In this document: positions 53,468 to 63,502 of the stretch, one piece after another
Position numbering within the stretch: the first letter of the stretch is position 1
Layout: each line of letters opens with the position of its first letter
Assembly: GCF_016919175.1 (NCBI RefSeq)
Contig: NZ_JAFFPU010000048.1
Location: 5,016-69,015, forward strand
DNA length: 64,000 nt
Source: Leptospira ainlahdjerensis
Lineage (GTDB): Bacteria > Spirochaetota > Leptospiria > Leptospirales > Leptospiraceae
Direction: 5' to 3'
Made by a program: the position numbers and the translations under genes
The notes under the pieces: generated by a model
The model's database searches: none
Told to the model about the DNA's origin: nothing
Seen by the model: only the letters and a program-made list of their open reading frames with translations

Positions 53468-55791
53468 AAAAATTGATCCTTCTCCTTTTTGTCTTTGTAA
53501 ATTCTGCCTTCGCAAATCCTACGATCGTCAACGACGTGACTCAGATCAATCCGATCGCAGTCGATCAGGTTGTCGCTCCTACGAACATCGGAGAAATTCA
53601 GGATTTGGTCCAAAAACATCCGGGACCGATTTCGATCGGAGGAGGAAGATTTTCTATGGGCGGTCAGATCGCTACCGAAAATGCGTTGTTCATCGATACC
53701 AGAGAATTTAATCGGATTCTTTCTTTCGATCCAAAGACAAGATTGATCACTGTCGAACCAGGGATCACTTGGAGAAAACTTCAAGAAGCGATCGACCCTT
53801 TCGATCTTTCGGTTCAAATCAAACAAACCTATTCGAACTTTACGGTCGGCGGTTCATTGAGCGTAAACGCCCACGGAAGATACGTCGGTTACGGACCGAT
53901 CATCTTATCTACTCGATCCATCAAAGTAGTTTTGAGCGACGGTAAGGTCGTTACCGCAAGTCCGAAAGAAAATTCCGAAATCTTCTACGGTTGTATCGGG
54001 GGATACGGCGGCCTTGGTGTGATCGTCGAAGTCACTTTGGAGCTGACTGAAAATAAAAGAGTAAAACGATTCGTAAAAAAACTGCCGATCACCGATTACA
54101 AAAAATTCTTCTTTGAGAATGTGAGAAACGATCCAAAGGCTCAGTTTCACAACGGAGATATTTATCCTCCCGCTTATGAAAACGTAAATGCAGTTACTTG
54201 GGTGGAAACCGAAGAGCCGGTCACGGTTCAGGATAAGATCGTTCCTATCAAAGAAAGTTATTGGTTGGAGAATCTGATCTATTTTTGGTTAACCGAACTT
54301 CCTTACGGAAAAGAGTTGAGAGAAGCGGTTCTCGATCCTTTGTACTATCGCAAAGATAGAATCGTCTGGAGAAACTATGAGGCCAGCTACGACGTTCAAG
54401 AATTGGAACCGCCTACTCGGAGAATCAGCACATACGTATTACAAGAGTATTTTGTTCCGGTGGAGAAGTTCGACGAATTCTATCCTTTGATGCGGAGCAT
54501 CCTTCAAAAACACGACGCGAACGTGATGAACATCTCGATACGTCATGCGAAACAGGACTCCGGTTCCTATTTGGCTTGGGGAAAAAAAGAGGTCTTTTCG
54601 TTCGTGGTCTATTACAAACAAAGGGTTTATGAAAGCGCAAAGAAGGAAGTTGGAATCTGGACCAGGGAATTGATCGACGCCGTGGTGAGCGTAGGCGGCG
54701 CTTACTATCTTCCTTATCAATTGCATGCGACGGTTTCTCAGTTTGAAAAGGCGTATCCAAATTCGGAACGTTTTTTCGCTCTCAAGAGAAAGTTGGATCC
54801 TCGGTATAAATTTAGAAATAAACTCTGGGACAAATATTATTTTCACAATCCGGACGACCGAAAGATCCGCCAAGAACTGGATTCTTTAAACGACTATATT
54901 CGAAACGAAGACCAGACTTTTTTAACTCTTCCCGAATGGTATATCGTTTTTAGTTCGGATGAATATGCGGATTTTCTAAAACGCTCCCCGCCGAGTGCGT
55001 TTCCTTACTTCGGAAGTATAGCTCAGTTCTGGAAAATCTACGGACGTGTGATCGGAAAAACCTGGAGTTCTTACGAATTCAACTGGGGTTATCATCTGAT
55101 GATCAACGTGATAGGCGTCAGTTATTCCGCCGAACTTCTGATCAAAGGTTTGTATGAAAATTCGATCGGAAGAATTACTGAAGTTTTCTCGGGAAACAAG
55201 GCGCCTAACGCGGAAATGAAAGTGGAAGCGTATATGCAAAAAGTCGCAAAGGAATATACCGATTTTGTTCGATTACGTCCTTGGTACGAATATCCGTTCT
55301 ATTCGAAGTTCAAGGAATTCTGGCAAATCGAGGACGGAGAAAATACGAGTTGGGTTCGAAGATGCGAAAGAAGGATTTTCTTTTCCACCGAACTTCTTGC
55401 AAAAGCGATTTACGGAAAGTTAATCGGAATCGGGACGGAAGGTGTTTACGCGCCGGAAACCTTTGAAATCAAAGCATGGGCCAAAGAAAATGGCAAGAGT
55501 AAAATTATTTCTATTCCGAGATACGAGGCGTTTACGCAAGCGGTTCCCGAACTTATCGCAAAAAATAATTCTTTTGTCGAAATTGCGGGGAATCGTCAGA
55601 TTCTTTTGACACTTCGTGTTCCGGCTGACGTTGATTTTAAGAACTCCGGAACGATCCTTTACGAATGGGAAATTCTTACAGTTCCAAATCGGAAACGTGT
55701 CGCTCTGATCGCACCCGTTCTAAAACTTCATGAAATTCTAATCAACGCCGATAAGAACGGATACCAACTGGATCATATTTTCGATTATTGA
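53464..55791 (+). CDS. Secreted FAD-linked oxidase fused to an unassigned C-terminal domain
   Basis: A 775-residue protein with signal peptide (about 1-17). Residues about 25-210 form a PCMH-type FAD domain (GPISIGGGRFSMGGQ, FTVGGSLSVNAHGR, GCIGGYGGLGVIVEVTLELT) as in gulonolactone/arabinono-lactone and other flavin oxidases. The substrate half follows to about 470. The last ~300 residues (TFLTLPEWYIVFSSDEYADF, FPYFGSIAQFWKIYG) form a second domain, which in other bacteria, as I recall, appears as a separate unknown protein. A fused two-part enzyme, coupled to the methyltransferase upstream. Reaction unknown. Confidence 0.78.
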   Translation: MKKLILLLFVFVNSAFANPTIVNDVTQINPIAVDQVVAPTNIGEIQDLVQKHPGPISIGGGRFSMGGQIATENALFIDTREFNRILSFDPKTRLITVEPGITWRKLQEAIDPFDLSVQIKQTYSNFTVGGSLSVNAHGRYVGYGPIILSTRSIKVVLSDGKVVTASPKENSEIFYGCIGGYGGLGVIVEVTLELTENKRVKRFVKKLPITDYKKFFFENVRNDPKAQFHNGDIYPPAYENVNAVTWVETEEPVTVQDKIVPIKESYWLENLIYFWLTELPYGKELREAVLDPLYYRKDRIVWRNYEASYDVQELEPPTRRISTYVLQEYFVPVEKFDEFYPLMRSILQKHDANVMNISIRHAKQDSGSYLAWGKKEVFSFVVYYKQRVYESAKKEVGIWTRELIDAVVSVGGAYYLPYQLHATVSQFEKAYPNSERFFALKRKLDPRYKFRNKLWDKYYFHNPDDRKIRQELDSLNDYIRNEDQTFLTLPEWYIVFSSDEYADFLKRSPPSAFPYFGSIAQFWKIYGRVIGKTWSSYEFNWGYHLMINVIGVSYSAELLIKGLYENSIGRITEVFSGNKAPNAEMKVEAYMQKVAKEYTDFVRLRPWYEYPFYSKFKEFWQIEDGENTSWVRRCERRIFFSTELLAKAIYGKLIGIGTEGVYAPETFEIKAWAKENGKSKIISIPRYEAFTQAVPELIAKNNSFVEIAGNRQILLTLRVPADVDFKNSGTILYEWEILTVPNRKRVALIAPVLKLHEILINADKNGYQLDHIFDY

Positions 55792-55831
55792 GTCGTAAGG
55801 GAGGCTTAATCATTTTTGAATTTTTTCTTAT

Positions 55832-55875
55832 AAACGATTTTGGTTCCCAAAAAAATCGTTTTCTAAGATTTTTTC
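55832..55875 (+). terminator. Probable terminator of the methyltransferase/oxidase pair
   Basis: AAACGATTTT (55832-55841) pairs perfectly with AAAATCGTTT (55852-55861). The tract TCTAAGATTTTTT follows. The A/T-rich stem and delayed T-run make it plausible but not textbook. Confidence 0.5.
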
Positions 55876-55938
55876 TTTCTGATTTTTAAAAGACGGTTTT
55901 TAAATTGACCTTGCTCGTTTCGATTTAATAAAAATTCT

Positions 55939-56868
55939 ATGAGTATGAAATATATATTTAGAGTTTCGTTTCTTTTCTTATTCCTTTCCTGTTCGGTGAC
56001 TTCTCATCAATCCCAGTTGGTTCGGCAAGGTAAGCCGTTCTCTTTGCAAGACTTAAAACCGGAACCGAAGGGGCCGATCGTTTTTCAAAAATTCGCCGCT
56101 GCGGATTGGGAAGTGGAGCGCGCCGGTTTGATCAACTTGGACGATCCAAAAGCGGTAGCTTTAAAAAAAGGAATGGAACCGATTCAAATTTATTTTTATG
56201 TAATAGATCACCCGAAATTCGGAAGATACGTGATTGATACGGGTATATCCAAAATTTTCAGAAAGGATCCGAAGGAATGGCCCGTATCGGCGATCGTTGC
56301 TTCGGCAATGAACACGTCGGCTCTGAAAATCAAGATCACGGCGGACGAGTGGCTCAAAAAAGATCCTAAAAAAATCGAAGGAATCTTTTTAACTCACATG
56401 CACCTCGACCATATTTTGGGGACAACCGACTTTGATCCCGGTCTTCCGATTTTTATCGGACCTAAGGAAGCGACCGGAAAACGTTTTATCAACGCGTTTG
56501 TTCAAGGTACGACTGACGATATTTTAGGAAAGAATCCGAAACTTTCAGAACTCGTATTCGAAAAGTCGGAAAATTCTCCGGGCGTTCTCGACTTTTTCGG
56601 AGATCAGTCATTTTTGATCTTTCACCTCGAAGGGCATACTCGGGGAAGCCTTGCGTTTCTTGTAAAAAGCTCCTCCGGCCCTCAACTTCTTTTAGGGGAT
56701 TCTTGTCATACGAGTTGGGGTTGGGAAAACGAGGTTCCACCCGGAGAATTTACCGAAAATCAGGACAAAAATGGAGAAGCTCTTTCTTTTTTAAAAAGGA
56801 TCGCTTCTAGATTTTCGGGAATCAAAGTTCATCCTGGACATCAAAGTGTATCAGAAAAATCTAATTAA
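55939..56868 (+). CDS. Metallo-beta-lactamase-fold lipoprotein (lactonase-like)
   Basis: A 309-residue lipoprotein (FLFLSCSV, Cys18). The metal-binding motif HMHLDH (153-158) is intact, followed by GHTRGS (His233), GDSCH (Asp254) and a late VHPGH (His298/His301). The spacing is like AHL lactonases (AiiA/AttM) and related hydrolases. Substrate cannot be deduced; lactones, phosphodiesters or thioesters are all possible in this fold. It stands 35 nt before the reductase start at 56904. Confidence 0.85.
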   Translation: MSMKYIFRVSFLFLFLSCSVTSHQSQLVRQGKPFSLQDLKPEPKGPIVFQKFAAADWEVERAGLINLDDPKAVALKKGMEPIQIYFYVIDHPKFGRYVIDTGISKIFRKDPKEWPVSAIVASAMNTSALKIKITADEWLKKDPKKIEGIFLTHMHLDHILGTTDFDPGLPIFIGPKEATGKRFINAFVQGTTDDILGKNPKLSELVFEKSENSPGVLDFFGDQSFLIFHLEGHTRGSLAFLVKSSSGPQLLLGDSCHTSWGWENEVPPGEFTENQDKNGEALSFLKRIASRFSGIKVHPGHQSVSEKSN

Positions 56869-56903
56869 AATTTTTATTGTGGATTCATTTTGGGAGAACT
56901 TTT

Positions 56904-57980
56904 ATGAAAGTAATCGATCGTAATAAACCGGTCCTCGTTACCGGAGGAGCCGGTTATATCGCGTCTTGGGTGATTCAATATTTATTGGAAGACGGACTTA
57001 CGGTCAGGGCAACGGTAAGAGACAAGAGCGATTCAAAAAAGATTTCCCATCTGATCAAGCTTGGAGAACGTTTTCCCGGAAAATTAGAATTCTTTGAAGC
57101 GGATCTTCTTAAAGAAGGTTCTTTTCTGAATGCTATTCAGGAAAAGGGTGGAGTAGAATTGATCATTCATACCGCTTCTCCATTTTTTATAGACGGGGTA
57201 AAAGATCCTCAGAAAGAACTCGTGGAGCCTGCGCTCTTCGGAACCAAGAACGTTCTTTTATCAGCAAATCAAAGCTCGTCCGTAAAGCGGATCGTTCTAA
57301 CCTCGAGTGTAGCGGCTGTGATGGGAGACAATATTGACGCCGCAAATCATCCGGATCATCGTCTTTCGGAAGCGGATTGGAATTCCACGAGTAGTCTTTC
57401 TCATCAGCCTTATCCGTATTCTAAAACTCTAGCGGAAAGAGAAGCTTGGAAGATTGCTGAGTCGCAGACTCGATGGGATTTAGTGACGATCAATCCTTCC
57501 TTTGTGATGGGGCCTTCGCTTTCGGAAAGAGCCGACGGAACGAGCGTAAATTTTATGTTATCGATGATAAACGGTAAGTTTGCTCCCGGTGTTCCGGATA
57601 TGACGATCGGTTTTGTCGATGTAAGAGACGTTGCACGCGCTCATATCTTAGCCGGTTTTACACCTTCTGCAAGCGGAAGACATATCGTTTCTTCGGAGAC
57701 ATTGAAATTTTTGGACGTTGCGAGAAAAATTCGGGAAAAATTCGGAAACCGTTTTCCGATTCCAAAAAACGCTCTTCCGAAACTCGTGACCTATTTAATC
57801 GGACCGTTTTTCGGACTTTCCTGGCGGTATATTTCGCGTAACGTAGGAATTACCTTTGCCCTAGATCATTCTTACAGTAAAAAGGATTTAGGACTTACCT
57901 ATCGACCGATTTCGGAGACTTTTGCAGAACACATTCAACAAATTGTTGCATCTAAGATGTTGTCCAAAGAGAAAGATTAA
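56904..57980 (+). CDS. NAD(P)-dependent epimerase/dihydroflavonol-reductase-like protein
   Basis: About 358 residues from ATG 56904, chosen for GGGAGA 7 nt upstream. Extended short-chain dehydrogenase: Rossmann [17 protein letters not shown], catalytic YPYSK (Tyr-x-x-x-Lys) and Ser in LTSSVAAV. The family reduces ketones or aldehydes on hydroxylated or polyketide-like substrates. Probably co-transcribed with the lactonase-like lipoprotein. Substrate unknown. Confidence 0.85.
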   Translation: MKVIDRNKPVLVTGGAGYIASWVIQYLLEDGLTVRATVRDKSDSKKISHLIKLGERFPGKLEFFEADLLKEGSFLNAIQEKGGVELIIHTASPFFIDGVKDPQKELVEPALFGTKNVLLSANQSSSVKRIVLTSSVAAVMGDNIDAANHPDHRLSEADWNSTSSLSHQPYPYSKTLAEREAWKIAESQTRWDLVTINPSFVMGPSLSERADGTSVNFMLSMINGKFAPGVPDMTIGFVDVRDVARAHILAGFTPSASGRHIVSSETLKFLDVARKIREKFGNRFPIPKNALPKLVTYLIGPFFGLSWRYISRNVGITFALDHSYSKKDLGLTYRPISETFAEHIQQIVASKMLSKEKD

Positions 57981-58257
57981 GAGCTTGTTCCAAAATTTAA
58001 AATGTAGGAACTCTTATAAAAATTGAAACGATCCGTTTGTTAAATTTTTAGAGCCCGGTTCACAGAAGGATTCGCGGGAACTCCGGCGTTTTTGTTACGA
58101 GCATCGATTGTAAGTAAAGATTCCTTCGAAGGTTTTGGGACAATTCTTCATTCAAATTTTTCTTTGGATATAAAAAGTTTCGGGAAAAGTTCGTATAAAA
58201 AAGCTAAGTCCTTTTCCGATAAAGCCATATCTTTACCTACAATTTGTCAGGATCTTA

Positions 58258-58470
58258 AGAAGAATCTGTCGTAGCTACGACGGTCCTCTGTAAAAGTCGC
58301 GCGCCCCACCCAAAATTTGGGTGGAGGGGCGGGTGGTGGAAAAATTCGGGCAACTTTCCTCTATCACAAAATTCTAATTTTGCAAGAAAAAGCTCCCTTG
58401 TAGGAACTCCTATAAAACCCTTCCTTGTGAGGACGATTCTCGTTGCAACCTCTCATAACTTGCGGGTTAG
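58258..58470 (+). repeat. Interspersed palindromic repeat, copy G (best-preserved)
   Basis: It begins with the perfect palindrome GTCGTAGCTACGAC (58268-58281), has CCACCCAAA-A-TTTGGGTGG (58306-58324), then TTTCCTCTATCACAAAATTC, TTTTGCAAG, a TGTAGGAACTCCTATAAAAC core near 58398-58417 and a TTGCGGGTTAG end. It is used as the reference for the family. Two more cores (GTAGGAACTCTTAT at 58005 and GCGGGAACTCCGG near 58075) lie upstream. Confidence 0.85.
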
Positions 58471-58562
58471 ATACACAGATAAAACGTGGGGACTGATTCG
58501 GAATTCTTTGAAAAATCATATTTCGAAAAAAATCTTTTACACACGATTTCCGGATGAACTTT

Positions 58563-59657
58563 CTAACAAGCGTCGCCACCGGCTAAAAATAAGGTCTGAA
58601 GTTTGCCGTTTATAATTTTCGCAAATTCGTTTATAAAACCGTCGTATCCGTTGTGGTGGAGAATTAAGATCGGGGTCCCGTTTTCATCCAGATCAAGCGC
58701 GTCGATAAAATGATACTGTCCTCCGTAAGCCGCCTGTTCGTTCATGAGAACATCAAATTTTTCGAATATTTTTTTTCCGAGTTCTTCTCCGTCGATCTCG
58801 AAGATAGCAGCATAATACGATTTTTCTTCATATTCGGTTTTGATCGCATAACGGATGAAGACGTATTTTTTTTCCGGTGAATGGATCGTATAGAATTCTC
58901 CTCTTTTTAATAATTTCAGCTCCGCTGGCTTCGGATGTTTTTTCTTAAAGATAGAATTTACCGAAACGTCCAGTTTTTTTGCGATCTTTTCGGAGGGTGA
59001 ATAAAGATCCGATCTGACCTTGTCGCCGATTTTTAAACTAAAGGCGGCGAAGACGGAATCGTGAAATGTATCGATTTTACGAAACGAGTTGAAATTTCCT
59101 TTCAGAACCCGGACTTCCTGGCAACCGGTGAGTTCCTTTGTTTCCGGTAAAAATTCTCCTGCGATGTTTGCTCTCTCGTAAGCAGTGGCTTTTTCCTTTT
59201 CCTGAATTTTCTTTTTTTCTAAGAAGTATGTTTCCGCAGAATAGTCGTTAGCCGAAAACCACTGATTTTTGATTCGAATCGCTAAAGACCGAAACCAAGA
59301 ACCTTCTGTGCCGGACTTAACGGAGCCGAATAGCTTTGCGTCCGAGAGATCCTCCGGTTTCCTTTTGCTGAGGTATTCGGCGGCGGCAAAACCTTTCGCG
59401 CCGGTTTTCGTTTTGATCTCTTGCCATTCCTCAAACTTTGAGTCCTCTTTGATCCAGACGGTTTCACCCTTATCAAGTTGAAATAAAATTTTCCCATCCT
59501 TTGGATTCGCTCTGACGTTAAGTTTTCCTTCCGACGTAAGAACGTATCGAATAGAAAGTTTATCTTCCGCGGTTAATAAATGGAAGGAAAGTAAGAGAAG
59601 AGTCGCTAACGTGATTTTAAAAAAAACGGATCGAGTAAGTTTGAGTATTCTTTGCAT
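58563..59657 (-). CDS. SH3-domain secreted protein
   Basis: A 364-residue protein with signal peptide (about 1-30). An SH3-like domain follows (LNVRANPKDGKILFQLDKGE, GAKGFAAAEYL). The remainder is beta/alpha mixed and ends with ILILHHNGYDGFINEF, matching the layout of the longer SH3 lipoprotein at 22603-24003; the aspartate loop here is DLDENGTP. The two are probably distant paralogues. Periplasmic; function unknown. Confidence 0.7.
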   Translation of the reverse strand: MQRILKLTRSVFFKITLATLLLLSFHLLTAEDKLSIRYVLTSEGKLNVRANPKDGKILFQLDKGETVWIKEDSKFEEWQEIKTKTGAKGFAAAEYLSKRKPEDLSDAKLFGSVKSGTEGSWFRSLAIRIKNQWFSANDYSAETYFLEKKKIQEKEKATAYERANIAGEFLPETKELTGCQEVRVLKGNFNSFRKIDTFHDSVFAAFSLKIGDKVRSDLYSPSEKIAKKLDVSVNSIFKKKHPKPAELKLLKRGEFYTIHSPEKKYVFIRYAIKTEYEEKSYYAAIFEIDGEELGKKIFEKFDVLMNEQAAYGGQYHFIDALDLDENGTPILILHHNGYDGFINEFAKIINGKLQTLFLAGGDAC

Positions 59658-59846
59658 TTGAGGAATCTTGGATCGAGTCCGTTTGTTTTCAAGAAATTAT
59701 TTTCGAGACTTCAGAGCGTTTTTCGGTACAGAAGGAATCAGGATTCGTTTTAATTTTTTTTTGATGTGTTCGTCCGAAAATTTTAAACGATTTTTTTCAA
59801 TCATCCGCAGATTCGAGTATTGGTCCCCCGCGAGGGATCGACGCGG

Positions 59847-60008
59847 AGTCAAGTTATTGATTTTTGAACTCGTATTCCAAAACTAGAGAACTCAATAACT
59901 TGACTGGAGCGGAGAGCCCGACCCTGCGGACAAACGTTCGGGTCGCGTTTTCTGTAGATTTTAGACGCTCAAAAGATGGCGCCGTTTGTGAGTTAGTGCG
60001 CAGGGTCG
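59847..60008. other. GC-rich patch with two inverted repeats
   Basis: AGTCAAGTTATTGA (59847-59860) pairs with TCAATAACTTGACT (59892-59905), and CGACCCTGCG (59919-59928) pairs with CGCAGGGTCG (59999-60008). Composition here differs from the flanks. No gene is supported in 59658-60016; the structure could be a remnant of a mobile element or an RNA-level element. Confidence 0.5.
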
Positions 60009-60016
60009 CGGCCAAA

Positions 60017-61111
60017 CTAACCAAAAACAAGATTTGCAGAAGTTCCTTTTCCCTTTTCGCTCTCCAGCCAAAACTCCGCGTCCGTAAGTTTTGCAAAGTC
60101 TCTGCAGAGTTTGATTCCCAATCCGGTTCCACCCTCGTTCAGAGTTCCCGGTGAAGTATATGATTCTTGAGATAGGACCTTTTTTAATTCCCCTCCGGAC
60201 ATTCCGAGTCCTTCGTCCAAAACGGATATTATGTTTTTATTGTTTTCTTTTTTATAAGATTTTAGAATGATCTTTCCTCCGGGTTTGGAGAATTTGAGAG
60301 CGTTTACGAATAAATTTCGTACTATGACCTTGAAGATGTCTTTGTCCGCTACGATTTTCAGAGTCTCGTCTAGATCGATTTCCACTTTTATGGATTTCAG
60401 TTTTACATAGTCGTTGTAAAGGGCGATCAATTCCTGGATGCTCTCGGTCGGACAAAAGGAGGCTTTGTTGATTATTATACTTTTTGAATTTGCTTTTACC
60501 CAGTTTAAAGTGTTGTCTATCAAATCGATCGTAAGATAAGTTTGTATATTCAGTTTTGATAAATAAGGATATAGATTCTCTGTCGAAAGATCCTGGTTTT
60601 TAAAAAGCGAGATCAAAGAAATGATCTGAATTAGAGGGGTTCTCAGATCGTGGGCTAATATGGAAAGTAACTGTGTTTTTGTGGAATTGGTGCGTGTTAG
60701 TTCTATATTGAGTTTTTCTAATTCATCTATATCTTGAAAGGCGACCGCATTTAGTTCTCCGAAACTTGTGCTCCGAATTTGAAACCATCTTTCTCCGCTT
60801 GTTTTGGTTTGGATTTTTGACTTTACGGGAGTGTTCTTTTTTTCGCTTTCTTTTTCAGGATCAACCTTCAAAGGCCATTTTTCTCTGACACTTTTTCTGT
60901 AGGTTTCATCCGGATAAGCCTTTAAGAACCATTCTTCGAGTGTCGGTATCTCCTGAATTCTGTATCCGATCGTTTCCCGGAAACTTCGATTGAGATAGAG
61001 GGTTTGGAATTGATCTCCTTTGACTTGAGTAAGTAATACCGGACAAGGAATGAATTCTACGAATTTTATCTTATCTCCGATATTGTCTAAAGCTTCCTGT
61101 ATTAAGTCCAT
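60017..61111 (-). CDS. Cytoplasmic PAS histidine kinase
   Basis: A 364-residue sensor kinase without membrane segment. The N-terminal half (about 15-130) is a PAS-like domain (FRETIGYRIQEIPTLEEW). The dimerisation/phosphoacceptor segment is LSILAHDLRTPLIQIISL, and the ATPase domain has VLDEGLGMSGGELKKVLS and GGTGLGIKLCRDF. No response regulator is adjacent, so it is an orphan here. It may signal redox or ligand state through PAS. Confidence 0.88.
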   Translation of the reverse strand: MDLIQEALDNIGDKIKFVEFIPCPVLLTQVKGDQFQTLYLNRSFRETIGYRIQEIPTLEEWFLKAYPDETYRKSVREKWPLKVDPEKESEKKNTPVKSKIQTKTSGERWFQIRSTSFGELNAVAFQDIDELEKLNIELTRTNSTKTQLLSILAHDLRTPLIQIISLISLFKNQDLSTENLYPYLSKLNIQTYLTIDLIDNTLNWVKANSKSIIINKASFCPTESIQELIALYNDYVKLKSIKVEIDLDETLKIVADKDIFKVIVRNLFVNALKFSKPGGKIILKSYKKENNKNIISVLDEGLGMSGGELKKVLSQESYTSPGTLNEGGTGLGIKLCRDFAKLTDAEFWLESEKGKGTSANLVFG

Positions 61112-61617
61112 TTTTTTGGATTCCGCATTAGACTGGAACCTTTTCCAAATCTATCTAATATAAAACATATCTAATAGTATACTGTATCAACGGATTCTCC
61201 AATTAAAAATTGATTTCTTTTTCTAAAAACAGAAGCCGTTTGTGTCAAAAGTCTGTCAGGAGTATTTGATAAACAGACTTTAACTTTTGATTGGATTTTT
61301 TAATAAACGTCGAGTGGCCCGGCTTCGCTCATCTTTTCCGGGGATCTTAAATCGGGCACATTCTAAATTATGAATATACTCGGCAACGTTTGATCTTCTT
61401 ATGCGGTTTCTGATTCTTCCCTTCTTTAATCTTTGGAAGAAGGATACATTTTTTCCTTTCCGATTTTTTGGAATGGATCGGTTTTTTCTCAGATATTCTA
61501 TAAAAATGTTTTTTGTAAGCGTGATACAAGCGGTTTTTGAAACTCTTCCGTTACGATTCTCGTTCCGTGAAGACCTCCGTATCGGAGGGAAGCCAAATAA
61601 ACAAAAGGTGAAATTTA
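61112..61617. other. 506-bp gap with an inverted repeat, no gene
   Basis: AAAGTCTGT (61248-61256) pairs perfectly with ACAGACTTT (61273-61281). It lies 137 nt upstream of the histidine kinase start and may be an operator. The rest shows no supported feature. Confidence 0.4.
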
Positions 61618-62904
61618 TGAAGAGAATTTTATCCATTCTTATCTTCTCTCTTTTTTTAGGGACGACGGGAAGTCTTTATGCGAGTCGGGGAGTCTTGTGG
61701 AAAACTCGATCGACGTTTTTGAAAAAATTTTTGAAAACAAAGTCCTTTCCATTCAAAGAAAAACCCAAGTAAACGCGAATCTTCCGGTTCACAGAGCCCT
61801 TTTTTACGGAACCCAAAATTCGTACAACAGCAAGTTGTCATACGCGGGACCTTTTTTCTCCTATGCGTTTCCGAATCAGAAATATTCCATTGGTGATCAA
61901 CTTTGTCTGGGCGCTTGTTTTATCGAATTGGACGTTCATTGGGCTCTCGGCGCCCGCGCCCGCAAGGAGCTTCTTCTTTGTCACGGTCAGGACAATCAAG
62001 TCGGTTGTAACGTTTTTGATCGGCCCCTTCCACAAAGTTTTAGAAGAGGTCCGTAACTGGATTTCTAATTCCGCAAACCGGACGAAGTTCTCGTCCTTTA
62101 ATCGAAGATAAATTCGACGGTCATTCTTCCCAAGCGCATCAAACACTCAAAGATTATCTTGATCCTTGGCTTTATCGTTATTCCGGAAGTTGTTCGGATG
62201 TTCCTTCTCCCGAGAATATTCCCACGTTAGGCGATATGGTAGCTTCTAATCGAAGAATTCTTCTTATGAGCAATGGCTGTTACGATTCGCAGTGGAGCGG
62301 ATACTTTAAGAAAATTTTCTTCGGAGGTTCAACCGGAAGCCATAAAGAATTTAAAGGTTATCAGAATTGTAATTTCTCCAGAGCGACTTACAATGCTACT
62401 ATGGTTCGTTTTTTTTACGATATCACAAACTACTTCGGCTTTTACGACGGTGTAAAAGAAAGCGATTCCTTTACTGACGCAAACATTCAATCGATGTTGC
62501 CTTGCGAGGTGAACGTTTTTGGTATCGATCAGTTTGATTCGGATTTTGCAAAAAAGCGATTTGGTCTTTGGGGTGCTTCGGAGCCGAACAACGGGACCGG
62601 GAACGAACATTGTGCGGCTGTCCGGTCCAACGGCAGATGGAACGATCTCAACTCCGTGTCTTGGAATCGTTTTTCTTGTAAGGATTCTTCCGGAAACTGG
62701 TACGTAACTTCGGGTGGAGGATCTTGGTCTTCCGGAAATTCCCAGTGTTCTTCCGAGACTAACGGACGGTTTCAATTTTCGGCGCCTTTCACTCCTTATG
62801 AAAACAGAAAACTCTTAGAAGCTAAGAATTCTTCCGGAGCTGGCGATCTTTGGATCAATCTTACCGATCGAACTTCGGAAGGGGACTGGCTCTTAGGGAA
62901 TTGA
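61618..62904 (+). pseudogene. Frameshifted PI-PLC-like protein with C-type lectin domain
   Basis: Pieces of one gene in three frames. ATG 61618 opens a signal peptide (MKRILSILIFSLFLGTTG). A shift near 61680 leads into VHRALFYGTQNSYNS, FIELDVHWALG and LLCHGQDNQVG, which resemble the X domain of phosphatidylinositol phospholipase C. Shifts near 62045 and 62100 lead through EDKFDGHSSQAHQTLKDYL to an open C-terminal part with WGASEPNNGTGNEHC and RSNGRWND, the EPN and WND motifs of C-type lectin-like domains. A strong terminator follows at 62937. In an intact relative this would be a secreted lipase-lectin. Confidence 0.7.
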
Positions 62905-62936
62905 TTCTGCGGAGCGCTCTTTGAAAAACGTTTTCG

Positions 62937-62964
62937 GGGACGATGTTTTTTATCGTCCCTTTTT
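62937..62964 (+). terminator. Rho-independent terminator
   Basis: GGGACGAT (62937-62944) pairs perfectly with ATCGTCCC (62952-62959) around a GTTTTTT loop; five Ts follow. It ends the PI-PLC/lectin pseudogene. Confidence 0.85.
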
Positions 62965-63502
62965 ATCCGATTCGGACCTTCCTTTTTTCAAGTTCGCGCT
63001 CGGTTCAAAATTCTTTTGTATTTTGTTCCATCTTTTTTTCGGCTTTCGTATTTGTAGGAACTCCTTTCAGAATTTAACGACAACAGGTTCCTTTGAAAGC
63101 GTATAAACCGCTAAAAGAACTTAATCTGTGGGAACTCCCGCGTTTTTACTACAGAGTTGCTGTTTTTTGCAAGAGGTTTCTTTTAAGGTCTTGGGTTCTG
63201 GTCGGAACTCCGAAAAAGAAAGGACTCGTTTTCGGGTAGAAAACCTTTTGTATTCCGATGAAGGCGGTCTTGATTCTTCTTAGAACCTCGTTTTTCACCA
63301 AATCCGTTTTTTCAGAAGGCCGTTTTCTTTTATTCTTTTCCGCTTTTAAGAATTCGGTAAGTTCGATTCCTTTTGTGAGATGGGTTCTATCGTAAATAAT
63401 TGATTGATAAGAACAAAAATGGATGGAATTTTCCCATTTTTGTGACAGCCTAATCACCTGAATTTCCAAGGTTCTAAGCGAAACCGCTTTTAAATCAAAT
63501 CG
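62965..63502. other. 538-bp gap with repeat cores
   Basis: Contains GTAGGAACTCCTTTC (about 63054), GGGAACTCCCGC (about 63130) and GTCGGAACTCCGAAA (about 63205), all variants of the palindromic core. An open frame on the minus strand (63149-63469) has a plausible composition but no convincing start signal, so it is not called. Confidence 0.5.

Noticed and set aside
63149..63469. 106-codon minus-strand frame
   Set aside because: No ribosome binding site or recognisable domain; overlaps repeat cores.
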